Assembly (NCBI GenBank): GCA_032718475.1
Contig: JAUCBJ010007985.1
Span: 1 to 64,000, forward strand
Length of the DNA stretch: 64,000 nt
Direction of reading: 5' to 3'
Origin: Nemertoderma westbladi
Taxonomy: Eukaryota; Xenacoelomorpha; Nemertodermatida; Nemertodermatidae
Position numbers and translations under genes: made by a program
Shown: one piece after another, positions 1-13,174 of the stretch
Layout of the letters: the number at the start of each line of letters is the position of its first letter
Numbering within the stretch: position 1 is the stretch's first letter
Notes under the pieces: model-generated
Told to the model about the DNA's origin: nothing
Databases searched by the model: none
What the model saw: the letters and a program-made list of their open reading frames with translations, nothing else

Positions 1-3000
1 TTGTGTAATAACCCTTGTCCTTTGTGTAATAGCCCGTGTCCTTTGTGTAATAACCCGTGTCCTTTGTATAATAACAGTGTCCTTTGTGTAATAACCCCTG
101 TCCATTGTGTAATAACCCGTATCCTTTGTGTAATAACCCGTGTCCTTTGTGTAATAACCCGTTTCCTTTGTGTAATAACCCGTGTCCTTTGTGTAATAAC
201 CCGTATCCTTTGTGTAATAACCCGTGTCCTCCTTTGTGTAATAACCCGTATCCTTTGTGTAATAACCCGTGTCCTTTGTGTAATAACCCGTGTCCTTGGT
301 GTAATAACCCGTGTCCTCCTTTGTGTAATAACCCGTATCCTTTGTGTAATAACCCGTGTCCTTTGTGTAATAACCCGTGTCCTTTGTGTAATAACCCGTG
401 TCCTTTGTGTAATAACCCGTATCCTTTGTGTAATAACCCGTGTCCTTTGTGTAATAACAGTGTCCTTTGTGTAATAACCCCTGTCCATTGTGTAATAACC
501 CGTATCCTTTGTGTAATAACCCGTGTCCTTTGTGTAATAACCCGTTTCCTTTGTGTAATAACCCGTGTCCTTTGTATAATAACAGTGTCCTTTGTGTAAT
601 AACCCCTGTCCATTGTGTAATAACCCGTATCCTTTGTGTAATAACCCGTGTCCTTTGTGTAATAACCCGTTTCCTTTGTGTAATAACCCGTGTCCTTTGT
701 GTAATAACCCGTATCCTTTGTGTAATAACCCGTGTCCTTTGTGTAATAACCCGTGTCCTTGGTGTAATAACCCGTGTCCTCCTTTGTGTAATAACCCGTA
801 TCCTTTGTGTAATAACCCGTGTCCTTTGTGTAATAACCCGTGTCCTTTGTGTAATAACCCGTGTCCTTTGTGTAATAACCCGTATCCTTTGTGTAATAAC
901 CCGTGTCCTTTGTGTAATACCCAGTGTCCTTTGAGTAATAACCCGTGTCTTTTGTGTAATAACCCGTGTCCTTTGTGTAATAACCCGTGTCCTTTGTGTA
1001 ATAACCCGTGTCCTTTGTGTAATAACCCTTGTCCTTTATGTAATAACCCGTGTCCTTTGTGTAATAACCCGTGTCCTTTGTGTAATAACCCGTGTCCTTT
1101 GTGTAATAACCCGTGTCCTTGTACAATAACCCGTATCCTTTGTGTTATAACCCGTGTCCTTTGTGTAATAACCCGCGTCATTTGTGTAATAACCCGTGTC
1201 CTTTGTGTAATAACCCGTGTCCTTGTACAATAACCCGTGTCCTTTGTGTAATAACCCGTGTCCTTTGTGTACTAACCCGTGTCCTTTGTGCAATAACCCG
1301 TGTCCTTTGTGTAATAACCCGTGTCCTTTGTATAATAACCCGTGTCCTTTGTGTAATAACCCGTATCCTTTGTGTAATAACCCGTGTCCTTTGTGTAATA
1401 ACCCGTGTCCTTTGTGTAATAACCCGTGTCCTTTGTGTAATAACCCGTGTCCTTTGTGTAATAACCCGTTTCCTTGTACAATAACCCGTGTCCTTTGTGT
1501 AATAACCCGTGTCCTTTGTGTAATAACCCGTGTCCTTTGTGTAATAACCCGTGTCCTTTGTGTAATAACCCGTATCCTTTGTGTAATAACCCGTATCCTT
1601 TGTGTAATAACCCGTATCCTTTGTGTAATTACCCGTATCCTTTATGTAATAACCCGTATCCTTTGTGTAATAACCCGTATCCTTTGTGTGATAACCCGTG
1701 TCCTTTGTGTAATAACCCGTATTCTTTGTGTAATAACCCGTATCCTTTGTGTAATTACCCGTATCCTTTGTGTAATAACCCGTGTCCTTTGTGTAATAAC
1801 CCGTGTCCTTTGTGTAATAACCCTTGTCCTTTGTGTAATAGCCCGTGTCCTTTGTGTAATAACCCGTGTCCTTTGTATAATAACAGTGTCCTTTGTGTAA
1901 TAACCCGTGTCCATTGTGTAATAACCCGCATCCTTTGTGTAATAACCCGTGTCCTTTGTGTAATAACCCGTGTCCTTTGTGTAATAACCCGTATCCTTTG
2001 TGTAATAACCCGTGTCCTTTGTGTAATAACCCGTGTCCTTTGTGTAATAACCCGTGTCCTTTGTGTAATAACCCGTGTCCTTTGTGTAATAACCCGTGTC
2101 ATTTGTGTAATAACCCGTGTCTTTGTGTAATAACCCGTGTCCTTTGTGTAATAACCCGTGTCCTTTGAGTAATAAACCGTGTCCTTTGTGTAATAACCCG
2201 TGTCCTTTGTGTAATAACCCGTGTCCTTTGTGTAATAACCCGTGTCCTTGGTGTAATAACCCGTGTCCTCCTTTGTGTAATAACCCGTATCGTTTGTGTA
2301 ATAACCCGTGTCCTTTGTGTAATAACCCGTGTCCTTTGTGTAATAACCCGTGTCCTTTGTGTAATAACCCGTATCCTTTGTGTAATAACCCGTGTCCTTT
2401 GTGTAATACCCCGTGTCCTTTGAGTAATAACCCGTGTCTTTTGTGTAATAACCCGTGTCCTTTGTGTAATAACCCGTGTCCTTTGTGTAATAACCCGTGT
2501 CCTTTGTGTAATAACCATTGTCCTTTATGTAATAACCCGTGTCCTTTGTGTAATAACCCGTGTCCTTTGTGTAATAACCCGTGTCCTTTGTGTAATAACC
2601 CGTGTCCTTGTACAATAACCCGTATCCTTTGTGTTATAACCCGTGTCCTTTGTGTAATAACCCGTGTCCTTTGTGTAATAACCCGTGTCCTTTGTGTAAT
2701 AACCCGTGTCCTTGTACAATAACCCATGTCCTTTGTGTAATAACCCGTGTCCTTTGTGTACTAACCCGTGTCCTTTGTGCAATAACCCGTGTCCTTTGTG
2801 TAATAACCCGTGTCCTTTGTGTAATAACCCGTGTCCTTTGTGTAATAATCCGTATCCTTTGTGTAATAACCCGTGTCCTTTGTGTAATAACCCGTGTCCT
2901 TTGTGTAATAACCCGTGTCCTTTGTGTAATAACCCGTGTCCTTTGTGTAATAACCCTTGTCCTTTGTGTAATAGCCCGTGTCCTTTGTGTAATAACCCGT

Positions 3001-6000
3001 GTCCTTTGTATAATAACAGTGTCCTTTGTGTAATAACCCGTGTCCATTGTGTAATAACCCGTATCCTTTGTGTAATAACCCGTGTCCTTTGTGTAATAAC
3101 CCGTGTCCTTTGTGTAATAACCCGTATCCGTTGTGTAATAACCCGTGTCCTTTGTGTAATAACCCGTGTCCTTGGTGTAATAACCCGTGTCCTCCTTTGT
3201 GTAATAACCCGTATCCTTTGTGTAATAACCCGTGTCCTTTGTGTAATAACCCGTGTCCTTTGTGTAATAACCCGTGTCCTTTGTGTAATAACCCGTATCC
3301 TTTGTGTAATAACCCGTGTCCTTTGTGTAATACCCCGTGTCCTTTGAGTAATAACCCGTGTCTTTTGTGTAATAACCCGTGTCCTTTGTGTAATAACCCG
3401 TGTCCTTTGTGTAATAACCCGTGTCCTTTGTGTAATAACCCTTGTCCTTTATGTAATAACCCGTGTCCTTTGTGTAATAACCCGTGTCCTTTGTGTAATA
3501 ACCCGTGTCCTTTGTGTAATAACCCGTGTCCTTGTACAATAACCCGTATCCTTTGTGTTATAACCCGTGTCCTTTGTGTAATAACCCGTGTCCTTTGTGT
3601 AATAACCCGTGTCCTTTGTGTAATAACCCGTGTCCTTGTACAATAACCCGTGTCCTTTGTGTAATAACCCGTGTCCTTTGTGTACTAACCCGTGTCCTTT
3701 GTGCAATAACCCGTGTCCTTTGTGTAATAACCCGTGTCCTTTGTGTAATAACCCGTGTCCTTTGTGTAATAACCCGTATCCTTTGTGTAATAACCCGTGT
3801 CCTTTGTGTATTAACCCGTGTCCTTTGTGTAATAACCCGTGTCCTTTGTGTAATAACCCGTGTCCTTTGTGTAATAACCCGTTTCCTTGTACAATAACCC
3901 GTGTCCTTTGTGTAATAACCCGTGTCCTTTGTGTAATAACCCGTGTCCTTTGTGTAATAACCCGTGTCCTTGTACAATAACCCGTGTCCTTTGTGTAATA
4001 ACCCGTATCCTTTGTGTAATAACCCGTATCCTTTGTGTAATAACCCGTATCCTTTGTGTAATAACCCGTATCCTTTGTGTAATAACCCGTATCCTTTGTG
4101 TAATTACCCGTATCCTTTGTGTAATAACCCGTATCCTTTGTGTAATAACCCGTATCCTTTGTGTGATAACCCGTGTCCTTTGTGTAATAACCCGTATCCT
4201 TTGTGTAATAACCCATATCCTTTGTGTAATTACCCGTATCCTTTGTGTAATAACCCGTATCCTTTTTGTAATAACCCGTATCCTTTGTGTAATAACACGT
4301 ATCCTTTGTGTAATAACCCGTATCCTTTGTGTAATTACCCGTATCCTTTGTGTAATAACCCGTATCCTTTGTGTAATAACCCGTATCCTTTGTGTAATAA
4401 CCCGTATCCTTTGTGTAATAACCCGTATCCTTTGTGTAATAACCCGTATCCTTTGTGTAATAACCCGTATCCTTTGTGTAATTACCCGTATCCTTTGTGT
4501 AATAACCCGTATCCTTTGTGTAATAACCCGTATCCTTTGTGTAATAACCCGTATCCTTTGTGTAATAACCCGTATCCTTTGTGTAATAACCCGTATCCTT
4601 TGTGTAATAACCCGTGTCCTTTGTGTAATAACCCGTATCCTTTGTGTAATAACCCGTGTCCTTTGTGTAATAACCCGTGTCCTTTGTGTAATAACCCGTG
4701 TCCTTTGTGTAATAACCCGTGTCCTTTGTGTAATAACCCGTTTCCTTGTACAATAACCCGTGTCCTTTGTGTAATAACCCGTGCCCTTTGTGTAATAACC
4801 CGTGTCCTTGTACAATAACCCGTGTCCTTTGTGTAATAACCCGTGTCCTTTGTGTAATAACCCGTATCCTTTGTGTAATAACCCGTATCCTTTGTGTAAT
4901 TACCCGTATCCTTTGTGTAATAACCCGTATCCTTTGTGTAATAACCCGTGTCCTTTGTGTAATAACCCGTATCCTTTGTGTAATAACCCGTGTCCTTTGT
5001 GTAATAACCCGTTTCCTTGTACAATAACCCGTGTCCTTTGTGTAATAACCCGTGTCCTTTGTGTAATAACCCGTGTCCTTGTACAATAACCCGTGTCCTT
5101 TGTGTAATAACCCGTGTTCTTTGTGTAATAACCCGTATCCTTTGTGTAATAACCCGTATCCTTTGTGTAATTACCCGTATCCTTTGTGTAATAACCCGTA
5201 TCCTTTGTGTAATAACCCGTGTCCTTTGTGTAATAACCCGTGTCCTTTGTGTAATAACCCGTTTCCTTGTACAATAACCCGTGTCCTTTGTGTAATAACC
5301 CGTGTCCTTTGTGTAATAACCCGTGTCCTTGTACAATAACCCGTGTCCTTTGTGTAATAACCCGTGTCCTTTGTGTAATAACCCGTGTCCTTGTACAATA
5401 ACCCGTGTCCTTTGTGTAATAACCCGTGTCCTTTGTGTACTAACCCGTGTCCTTTGTGCAATAACCCGTGTCCTTTGTGTAATAACCCGTGTCCTTTGTA
5501 TAATAACCCGTGTCCTTTGTGTAATAACCCGTATCCTTTGTGTAATAACCCGTGTCCTTTGTGTAATAACCCGTGTCCTTTGTGTAATAACCCGTGTCCT
5601 TTGTGTAATAACCCGTGTCCTTTGTGTAATAACCCGTTTCCTTGTACAATAACCCGTGTCCTTTGTGTAATAACCCGTGTCCTTTGTGTAATAACCCGTG
5701 TCCTTTGTGTAATAACCCGTGTCCTTTGTGTAATAACCCGTATCCTTTGTGTAATAACCCGTATCCTTTGTGTAATAACCCGTATCCTTTGTGTAATTAC
5801 CCGTATCCTTTATGTAATAACCCGTATCCTTTGTGTAATAACCCGTATCCTTTGTGTGATAACCCGTGTCCTTTGTGTAATAACCCGTATTCTTTGTGTA
5901 ATAACCCGTATCCTTTGTGTAATTACCCGTATCCTTTGTGTAATAACCCGTGTCCTTTGTGTAATAACCCGTGTCCTTTGTGTAATAACCCTTGTCCTTT

Positions 6001-9000
6001 GTGTAATAGCCCGTGTCCTTTGTGTAATAACCCGTGTCCTTTGTATAATAACAGTGTCCTTTGTGTAATAACCCGTGTCCATTGTGTAATAACCCGCATC
6101 CTTTGTGTAATAACCCGTGTCCTTTGTGTAATAACCCGTTTCCTTGTACAATAACCCGTGTCCTTTGTGTAATAACCCGTGTCCTTTGTGTAATAACCCG
6201 TGTCCTTTGTGTAATAACCCGTGTCCTTGTACAATAACCCGTGTCCTTTGTGTAATAACCCGTATCCTTTGTGTAATAACCCGTATCCTTTGTGTAATAA
6301 CCCGTATCCTTTGTGTAATAACCCGTATCCTTTGTGTAATAACCCGTATCCTTTGTGTAATTACCCGTATCCTTTGTGTAATAACCCGTATCCTTTGTGT
6401 AATAACCCGTATCCTTTGTGTGATAACCCGTGTCCTTTGTGTAATAACCCGTATCCTTTGTGTAATAACCCATATCCTTTGTGTAATTACCCGTATCCTT
6501 TGTGTAATAACCCGTATCCTTTGTGTAATAACCCGTATCCTTTGTGTAATAACACGTATCCTTTGTGTAATAACCCGTATCCTTTGTGTAATTACCCGTA
6601 TCCTTTGTGTAATAACCCGTATCCTTTGTGTAATAACCCGTATCCTTTGTGTAATAACCCGTATCCTTTGTGTAATAACCCGTATCCTTTGTGTAATAAC
6701 CCGTATCCTTTGTGTAATAACCCGTATCCTTTGTGTAATTACCCGTATCCTTTGTGTAATAACCCGTATCCTTTGTGTAATAACCCGTATCCTTTGTGTA
6801 ATAACCCGTATCCTTTGTGTAATAACCCGTATCCTTTGTGTAATAACCCGTATCCTTTGTGTAATAACCCGTGTCCTTTGTGTAATAACCCGTATCCTTT
6901 GTGTAATAACCCGTGTCCTTTGTGTAATAACCCGTGTCCTTTGTGTAATAACCCGTGTCCTTTGTGTAATAACCCGTTTCCTTGTACAATAACCCGTGTC
7001 CTTTGTGTAATAACCCGTGCCCTTTGTGTAATAACCCGTGTCCTTGTACAATAACCCGTGTCCTTTGTGTAATAACCCGTGTCCTTTGTGTAATAACCCG
7101 TATCCTTTGTGTAATAACCCGTATCCTTTGTGTAATTACCCGTATCCTTTGTGTAATAACCCGTATCCTTTGTGTAATAACCCGTGTCCTTTGTGTAATA
7201 ACCCGTATCCTTTGTGTAATAACCCGTGTCCTTTGTGTAATAACCCGTTTCCTTGTACAATAACCCGTGTCCTTTGTGTAATAACCCGTGTCCTTTGTGT
7301 AATAACCCGTGTCCTTGTACAATAACCCGTGTCCTTTGTGTAATAACCCGTGTTCTTTGTGTAATAACCCGTATCCTTTGTGTAATAACCCGTATCCTTT
7401 GTGTAATTACCCGTATCCTTTGTGTAATAACCCGTATCCTTTGTGTAATAACCCGTGTCCTTTGTGTAATAACCCGTGTCCTTTGTGTAATAACCCGTTT
7501 CCTTGTACAATAACCCGTGTCCTTTGTGTAATAACCCGTGTCCTTTGTGTAATAACCCGTGTCCTTGTACAATAACCCGTGTCCTTTGTGTAATAACCCG
7601 TGTCCTTTGTGTAATAACCCGTGTCCTTGTACAATAACCCGTGTCCTTTGTGTAATAACCCGTGTCCTTTGTGTAATAACCCGTATCCTTTGTGTAATAA
7701 CCCGTATCCTTTGTGTAATTACCCGTATCCTTTGTGTAATAACCCGTATCCTTTGTGTAATAACCCGTGTCCTTTGTGTAATAACCCGTGTCCTTTGTGT
7801 AATAACCCGTGTCCTTTGTGTAATAACCCGTATCCTTTGTGTAATAACCCGTGTCCTTTGTGTAATACCCAGTGTCCTTTGAGTAATAACCCGTGTCTTT
7901 TGTGTAATAACCCGTGTCCTTTGTGTAATAACCCGTGTCCTTTGTGTAATAACCCGTGTCCTTTGTGTAATAACCCTTGTCCTTTATGTAATAACCCGTG
8001 TCCTTTGTGTAATAACCCGTGTCCTTTGTGTAATAACCCGTGTCCTTTGTGTAATAACCCGTGTCCTTGTACAATAACCCGTATCCTTTGTGTTATAACC
8101 CGTGTCCTTTGTGTAATAACCCGCGTCATTTGTGTAATAACCCGTGTCCTTTGTGTAATAACCCGTGTCCTTGTACAATAACCCGTGTCCTTTGTGTAAT
8201 AACCCGTGTCCTTTGTGTACTAACCCGTGTCCTTTGTGCAATAACCCGTGTCCTTTGTGTAATAACCCGTGTCCTTTGTATAATAACCCGTGTCCTTTGT
8301 GTAATAACCCGTATCCTTTGTGTAATAACCCGTGTCCTTTGTGTAATAACCCGTGTCCTTTGTGTAATAACCCGTGTCCTTTGTGTAATAACCCGTGTCC
8401 TTTGTGTAATAACCCGTTTCCTTGTACAATAACCCGTGTCCTTTGTGTAATAACCCGTGTCCTTTGTGTAATAACCCGTGTCCTTTGTGTAATAACCCGT
8501 ATCCTTTGTGTAATAACCCATATCCTTTGTGTAATTACCCGTATCCTTTGTGTAATAACCCGTATCCTTTTTGTAATAACCCGTATCCTTTGTGTAATAA
8601 CCCGTATCCTTTGTGTAATAACCCGTATCCTTTGTGTAATTACCCGTATCCTTTATGTAATAACCCGTATCCTTTGTGTAATAACCCGTATCCTTTGTGT
8701 GATAACCCGTGTCCTTTGTGTAATAACCCGTATTCTTTGTGTAATAACCCGTATCCTTTGTGTAATTACCCGTATCCTTTGTGTAATAACCCGTGTCCTT
8801 TGTGTAATAACCCGTGTCCTTTGTGTAATAACCCTTGTCCTTTGTGTAATAGCCCGTGTCCTTTGTGTAATAACCCGTGTCCTTTGTATAATAACAGTGT
8901 CCTTTGTGTAATAACCCGTGTCCATTGTGTAATAACCCGCATCCTTTGTGTAATAACCCGTGTCCTTTGTGTAATAACCCGTTTCCTTGTACAATAACCC

Positions 9001-10796
9001 GTGTCCTTTGTGTAATAACCCGTGTCCTTTGTGTAATAACCCGTGTCCTTTGTGTAATAACCCGTGTCCTTGTACAATAACCCGTGTCCTTTGTGTAATA
9101 ACCCGTATCCTTTGTGTAATAACCCGTATCCTTTGTGTAATAACCCGTATCCTTTGTGTAATAACCCGTATCCTTTGTGTAATAACCCGTATCCTTTGTG
9201 TAATTACCCGTATCCTTTGTGTAATAACCCGTATCCTTTGTGTAATAACCCGTATCCTTTGTGTGATAACCCGTGTCCTTTGTGTAATAACCCGTATCCT
9301 TTGTGTAATAACCCATATCCTTTGTGTAATTACCCGTATCCTTTGTGTAATAACCCGTATCCTTTGTGTAATAACCCGTATCCTTTGTGTAATAACACGT
9401 ATCCTTTGTGTAATAACCCGTATCCTTTGTGTAATTACCCGTATCCTTTGTGTAATAACCCGTATCCTTTGTGTAATAACCCGTATCCTTTGTGTAATAA
9501 CCCGTATCCTTTGTGTAATAACCCGTATCCTTTGTGTAATAACCCGTATCCTTTGTGTAATAACCCGTATCCTTTGTGTAATTACCCGTATCCTTTGTGT
9601 AATAACCCGTATCCTTTGTGTAATAACCCGTATCCTTTGTGTAATAACCCGTATCCTTTGTGTAATAACCCGTATCCTTTGTGTAATAACCCGTATCCTT
9701 TGTGTAATAACCCGTGTCCTTTGTGTAATAACCCGTATCCTTTGTGTAATAACCCGTGTCCTTTGTGTAATAACCCGTGTCCTTTGTGTAATAACCCGTG
9801 TCCTTTGTGTAATAACCCGTGTCCTTTGTGTAATAACCCGTTTCCTTGTACAATAACCCGTGTCCTTTGTGTAATAACCCGTGCCCTTTGTGTAATAACC
9901 CGTGTCCTTGTACAATAACCCGTGTCCTTTGTGTAATAACCCGTGTCCTTTGTGTAATAACCCGTATCCTTTGTGTAATAACCCGTATCCTTTGTGTAAT
10001 TACCCGTATCCTTTGTGTAATAACCCGTATCCTTTGTGTAATAACCCGTGTCCTTTGTGTAATAACCCGTATCCTTTGTGTAATAACCCGTGTCCTTTGT
10101 GTAATAACCCGTTTCCTTGTACAATAACCCGTGTCCTTTGTGTAATAACCCGTGTCCTTTGTGTAATAACCCGTGTCCTTGTACAATAACCCGTGTCCTT
10201 TGTGTAATAACCCGTGTTCTTTGTGTAATAACCCGTATCCTTTGTGTAATAACCCGTATCCTTTGTGTAATTACCCGTATCCTTTGTGTAATAACCCGTA
10301 TCCTTTGTGTAATAACCCGTGTCCTTTGTGTAATAACCCGTGTCCTTTGTGTAATAACCCGTTTCCTTGTACAATAACCCGTGTCCTTTGTGTAATAACC
10401 CGTGTCCTTTGTGTAATAACCCGTGTCCTTGTACAATAACCCGTGTCCTTTGTGTAATAACCCGTGTCCTTTGTGTAATAACCCGTGTCCTTGTACAATA
10501 ACCCGTGTCCTTTGTGTAATAACCCGTGTCCTTTGTGTAATAACCCGTATCCTTTGTGTAATAACCCGTATCCTTTGTGTAATTACCCGTATCCTTTGTG
10601 TAATAACCCGTATCCTTTGTGTAATAACCCGTGTCCTTTGTGTAATAACCCGTATCCTTTGTGTAATAACCCGTGTCCTTTGTGTAATAACCCGTGTCCT
10701 TTGTGTAATAACCCGTGTCCTTTGTGTAATAACCCGTATCCTTTGTGTAATAACCCGTGTCCTTTGTGTAATAACCCGTATCCTTTGTGTAATAAC
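1..10796. repeat. 21-bp minisatellite array, left part
   Basis: Tandem array, roughly 510 units, whose core is TGTGTAATAACCCGT followed by a short variable block. Units differ mainly as GTGTCC, GTATCC or GTTTCC. Rarer types have TAATTACCC, or a 20-bp form with TTGTACAATAAC that shifts the reading phase, or an extra CCT. Because 21 is divisible by 3, five of six frames stay open for long stretches and give Cys/Asn/Pro-rich or Tyr/Thr/Lys-rich pseudo-proteins; these are not genes. The window begins inside the array. BEL-A is inserted at its right end and the array resumes at 60344 in register. Confidence 0.97.
1036..10439. repeat. Kilobase-scale higher-order duplications within the minisatellite
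   Basis: Blocks of variant units recur in the same order. The stretch 3887-5339 recurs at 6144-7575 and 8987-10439 (offsets about 2.24-2.26 kb and 5.1 kb). The stretch 1217-1900 recurs at 5385-6068 (offset 4168) and, with three extra units, at 8165-8911 (offset 6948). Rare variants such as CCATAT, AACACG and GTGCCC mark corresponding places in each block. This implies segmental duplication or unequal exchange of 1.5-3 kb pieces, not only single-unit slippage. Confidence 0.85.
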
Positions 10797-11338
10797 TGTG
10801 ACGGGATCCAGATAAGATCCCGGTTTATCCGTTTGTCAGTTCACTCGTCCCCGCCGTGTATGAAAGATAAAGGAGTTTGTGCTGTTCGTCGTATATAATA
10901 TTTGGGTATACAGATATAGATATAGGTATAGATATGAGATAATATGGTTGTTGTATACGGAAGGCGGGATACGGTAACTGAAGTCCCGGTACTTCCCTAG
11001 CTAAACTATTTCTACACTAGCACCAATATACTGAGATAACTGAATGCTATGATTACTGCCAACTGGTTATATTGCACGGGTTGGCCTTGTTACTCTACCT
11101 AATCGATGCTTCCTCCCCTCTGATTGGTTGATACCCTTGTTGGCGCCCTTTGGAGTGTTCCCGTTCACTCCAGCTATTCTCTCTCGGTTAGGGGTTTGGC
11201 CCCTGACCCTGGCCGTGTGTTTCTCCTTCCCATTCTGTTGGGGTGACACGAGTGATTGATTGCCAAATCTCGTGTCCCCCAATATTGCTTAATAACCAAC
11301 TTTATGGGTTCGTGTTAGCGGGATTGAATAAGCTAACA
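10797..11338 (-). repeat. BEL-A 3' LTR
   Basis: 542 bp, matching 59802-60343 with five substitutions counted by eye and no indel. It has TG...CA termini and is flanked on its left by the target duplication ATAAC. The short ORFs inside it are chance. Confidence 0.97.
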
Positions 11339-11348
11339 CTCCCCCCCA
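11339..11348 (-). promoter_or_regulatory. BEL-A polypurine tract
   Basis: On the coding strand this reads TGGGGGGGAG directly before the 3' LTR, the position of the plus-strand primer. It confirms that BEL-A is transcribed on the minus strand. Confidence 0.8.
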
Positions 11349-11965
11349 TGCTATCTTCCCGGTGAGAAGATAGCATCCACCTTAAGTGCGCTGCAATCCC
11401 GCTGGATCCCGATCTAGTATCGGGTGTGGGGTGGAATTCTTTTCTCTCGGAGCCGGCTTTCCAGGCCGCTCCCTATGGGTATGATGTCACTACCCGGTTT
11501 GCCTGGCATCCCAAGTCGGGCCGATCGCGCTCGCACGATCACACGACTTTTGTTTCCCCAACACTTTCGCCCTGACTCTACTCTTCTCTCATACAGATTC
11601 TCCTCTCTCTCCCGCTCTAACTCTCGGACCTCCCTGTCCCTCACTCAGTCTCTTATTCCTCCCCCCCCCCCACACTAGAATTGCATCCGCACTCTCTCTG
11701 CATTCCGCACTATTACTCCGTCCCTCTTTGACTACCTTATTCCTTCTGACGAATCTCACCCCCCCCCCCCCCCCAGTGCCGTCGCACTCAAGAAGTGTGA
11801 AATCGTCTGGTGTCTCGTTCGTCATAGTCAGTCCTCCCTGGTCCAGTAGCTAATTGGAAAAGGTTGTACGACTATAGTACTTACTTTGAATGTATATTTA
11901 TGACTAAACTACTGATTACTACGTACATACATACAAATTGCACTTATTTTATTATTTGCATCATT
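11349..11965 (-). other. BEL-A 3' untranslated region
   Basis: About 0.6 kb between the third ORF and the polypurine tract. It is pyrimidine-rich on the plus strand, with C runs at 11661-11671 and 11759-11774. No convincing ORF was seen. Confidence 0.6.
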
Positions 11966-13174
11966 TTAATTTGTATTTAATAGTTCGTACGTCCCACGTG
12001 GTGCCTTCCAGGCGTCCCACGTCCAAGTCTCAGTCTCCCCTCGGTTCTCTGGCGTCCACCTGTCCAAATACCTTTGTGTATTTATTACCCCGGCATACGA
12101 CGCCGCCGTCGCTACCTCTTGATAGGTAAACGGTAACCTCCTCTTTATGATCTCCAAGTGAGCCTCCTGGTTGATTTGGAAGAAACCCCACTTAAACTCC
12201 TGGGCCTTCATGCGTTGCCGTGTCATGGCCCCGACGTCGGCCCATTCTTCGAAGATCCTGAACTTCTCCTCATCGTCCATCCAGTCGCACTGGCGTCCGT
12301 AGTGTCCCCGAAAGTTGCACTTCGGACATCGGTTGTGCAACCGTGGACACGCCCCCATCCTGTGGCTCGACTCGCGGCAGTAGAGACAACTAGTCCTTCT
12401 CTGGAATCGGTACAGGCAGTTCCTTTCCTGGTGGGTCTGTCTCCCACAGTAGTCGCAACCGAGTGCCAAGTGGAGTCGCTGGTAGGCGAACTTCTCCACG
12501 TTGGTGTCTCTATCTACGTCGATCTCTCCGCCCCTCTCGGGCATCGTCTCCCCGAATACTACCCGTGGTGCCGTCCCCGGTTGCTCGCCCAACCTGATAG
12601 TGCTCCCCGCGAAATCCATCGCCGGCTCCTCGTGCACCCAGGTCCGCTTGCCGGATCTGTCCCAGAAGGCTCTCGCCCCACTGGCCGTCACCACCCTCCC
12701 GCCAACCCAGTCCGTGTCCGAGTGGCCTATCCTCTCGATGGGCGGCATCTCTCCGAACTCGTCGCCGTCCTCGTCCTCCTCTCGCAGTGGTTCCAACCCC
12801 GGTATCCTGGTGGACCCACTATGTCCCTTCCCGCCTTGGCTCTTGCCCGTAACTCTCCATTCCTCAAGCTCCCCTAGCTTCCTCTGCGGTTGATCGCCCT
12901 TGGCGCCCGCTGGTATGGGCATCGCTTGCAATCCCGACGTCGACTGTTTCGGTGATCCCACCGTCCATCCCAGTTCTTTCCCTAGAGACTCCCCCGAACT
13001 CCCTGACGAAGCCCAACGAAGTTCATCTAAGGCCGCTTGTTCCTCGAAGCCGTAGCTCTGCGCCCTTGCTTCCTCCTCCCTCTCTTCTGCTTCTCTCCTC
13101 TCCCATCTAGTTTGCCTGCCATCTCGAACTCTGCCCGATCGCTCACCCGTAGGTGGTGCCTTGCCAAGGCGCAA
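11966..13174 (-). CDS. BEL-A third ORF: protein with three tandem CCHC zinc knuckles
   Basis: Open frame of 402 codons downstream of integrase, where other retroelements may carry env. The N-terminal half is charged and low complexity. Residues about 240-300 hold three zinc knuckles of the form C-X2-C-X4-H-X4-C: CDYCGRQTHQERNC, CLYCRESSHRMGAC and CPKCNFRGHYGRQC. The C-terminal 100 residues are rich in Trp, Arg and Glu. I see no signal peptide or membrane segment, so it is not an envelope. A nucleic-acid-binding role is inferred from the knuckles alone. The frame opens without an ATG (first in-frame Met near residue 84, position 12925), so it may be reached by splicing or start internally. BEL-B has a much longer ORF in the same place with similar Cys/His motifs. 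Confidence 0.7.
   Translation of the reverse strand: MRLGKAPPTGERSGRVRDGRQTRWERREAEEREEEARAQSYGFEEQAALDELRWASSGSSGESLGKELGWTVGSPKQSTSGLQAMPIPAGAKGDQPQRKLGELEEWRVTGKSQGGKGHSGSTRIPGLEPLREEDEDGDEFGEMPPIERIGHSDTDWVGGRVVTASGARAFWDRSGKRTWVHEEPAMDFAGSTIRLGEQPGTAPRVVFGETMPERGGEIDVDRDTNVEKFAYQRLHLALGCDYCGRQTHQERNCLYRFQRRTSCLYCRESSHRMGACPRLHNRCPKCNFRGHYGRQCDWMDDEEKFRIFEEWADVGAMTRQRMKAQEFKWGFFQINQEAHLEIIKRRLPFTYQEVATAASYAGVINTQRYLDRWTPENRGETETWTWDAWKAPRGTYELLNTN

Noticed and set aside
1-10796. Long Cys/Asn/Pro-rich and Tyr/Thr/Lys-rich open frames
   Set aside because: They arise because the 21-bp unit is a multiple of 3 and lacks stops in five frames. Frames break at 20-bp units and exist on both strands at once.
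1-10796. CRISPR-like or telomeric array
   Set aside because: There are no unique spacers between repeats, and the TAACCC word in each unit is a single hexamer inside a 21-mer rather than a telomere tract.
12158-12877. Plus-strand ORF of 239 codons, and similar ones at 14326-15093, 45948-46553, 55614-56673 and 58096-58860
   Set aside because: They are antisense shadows of the BEL coding frames, with no motif of their own.
11966-13174. Envelope gene in the BEL-A third ORF
   Set aside because: No signal peptide, hydrophobic membrane segment or fusion-like region. The content is three zinc knuckles and charged sequence.
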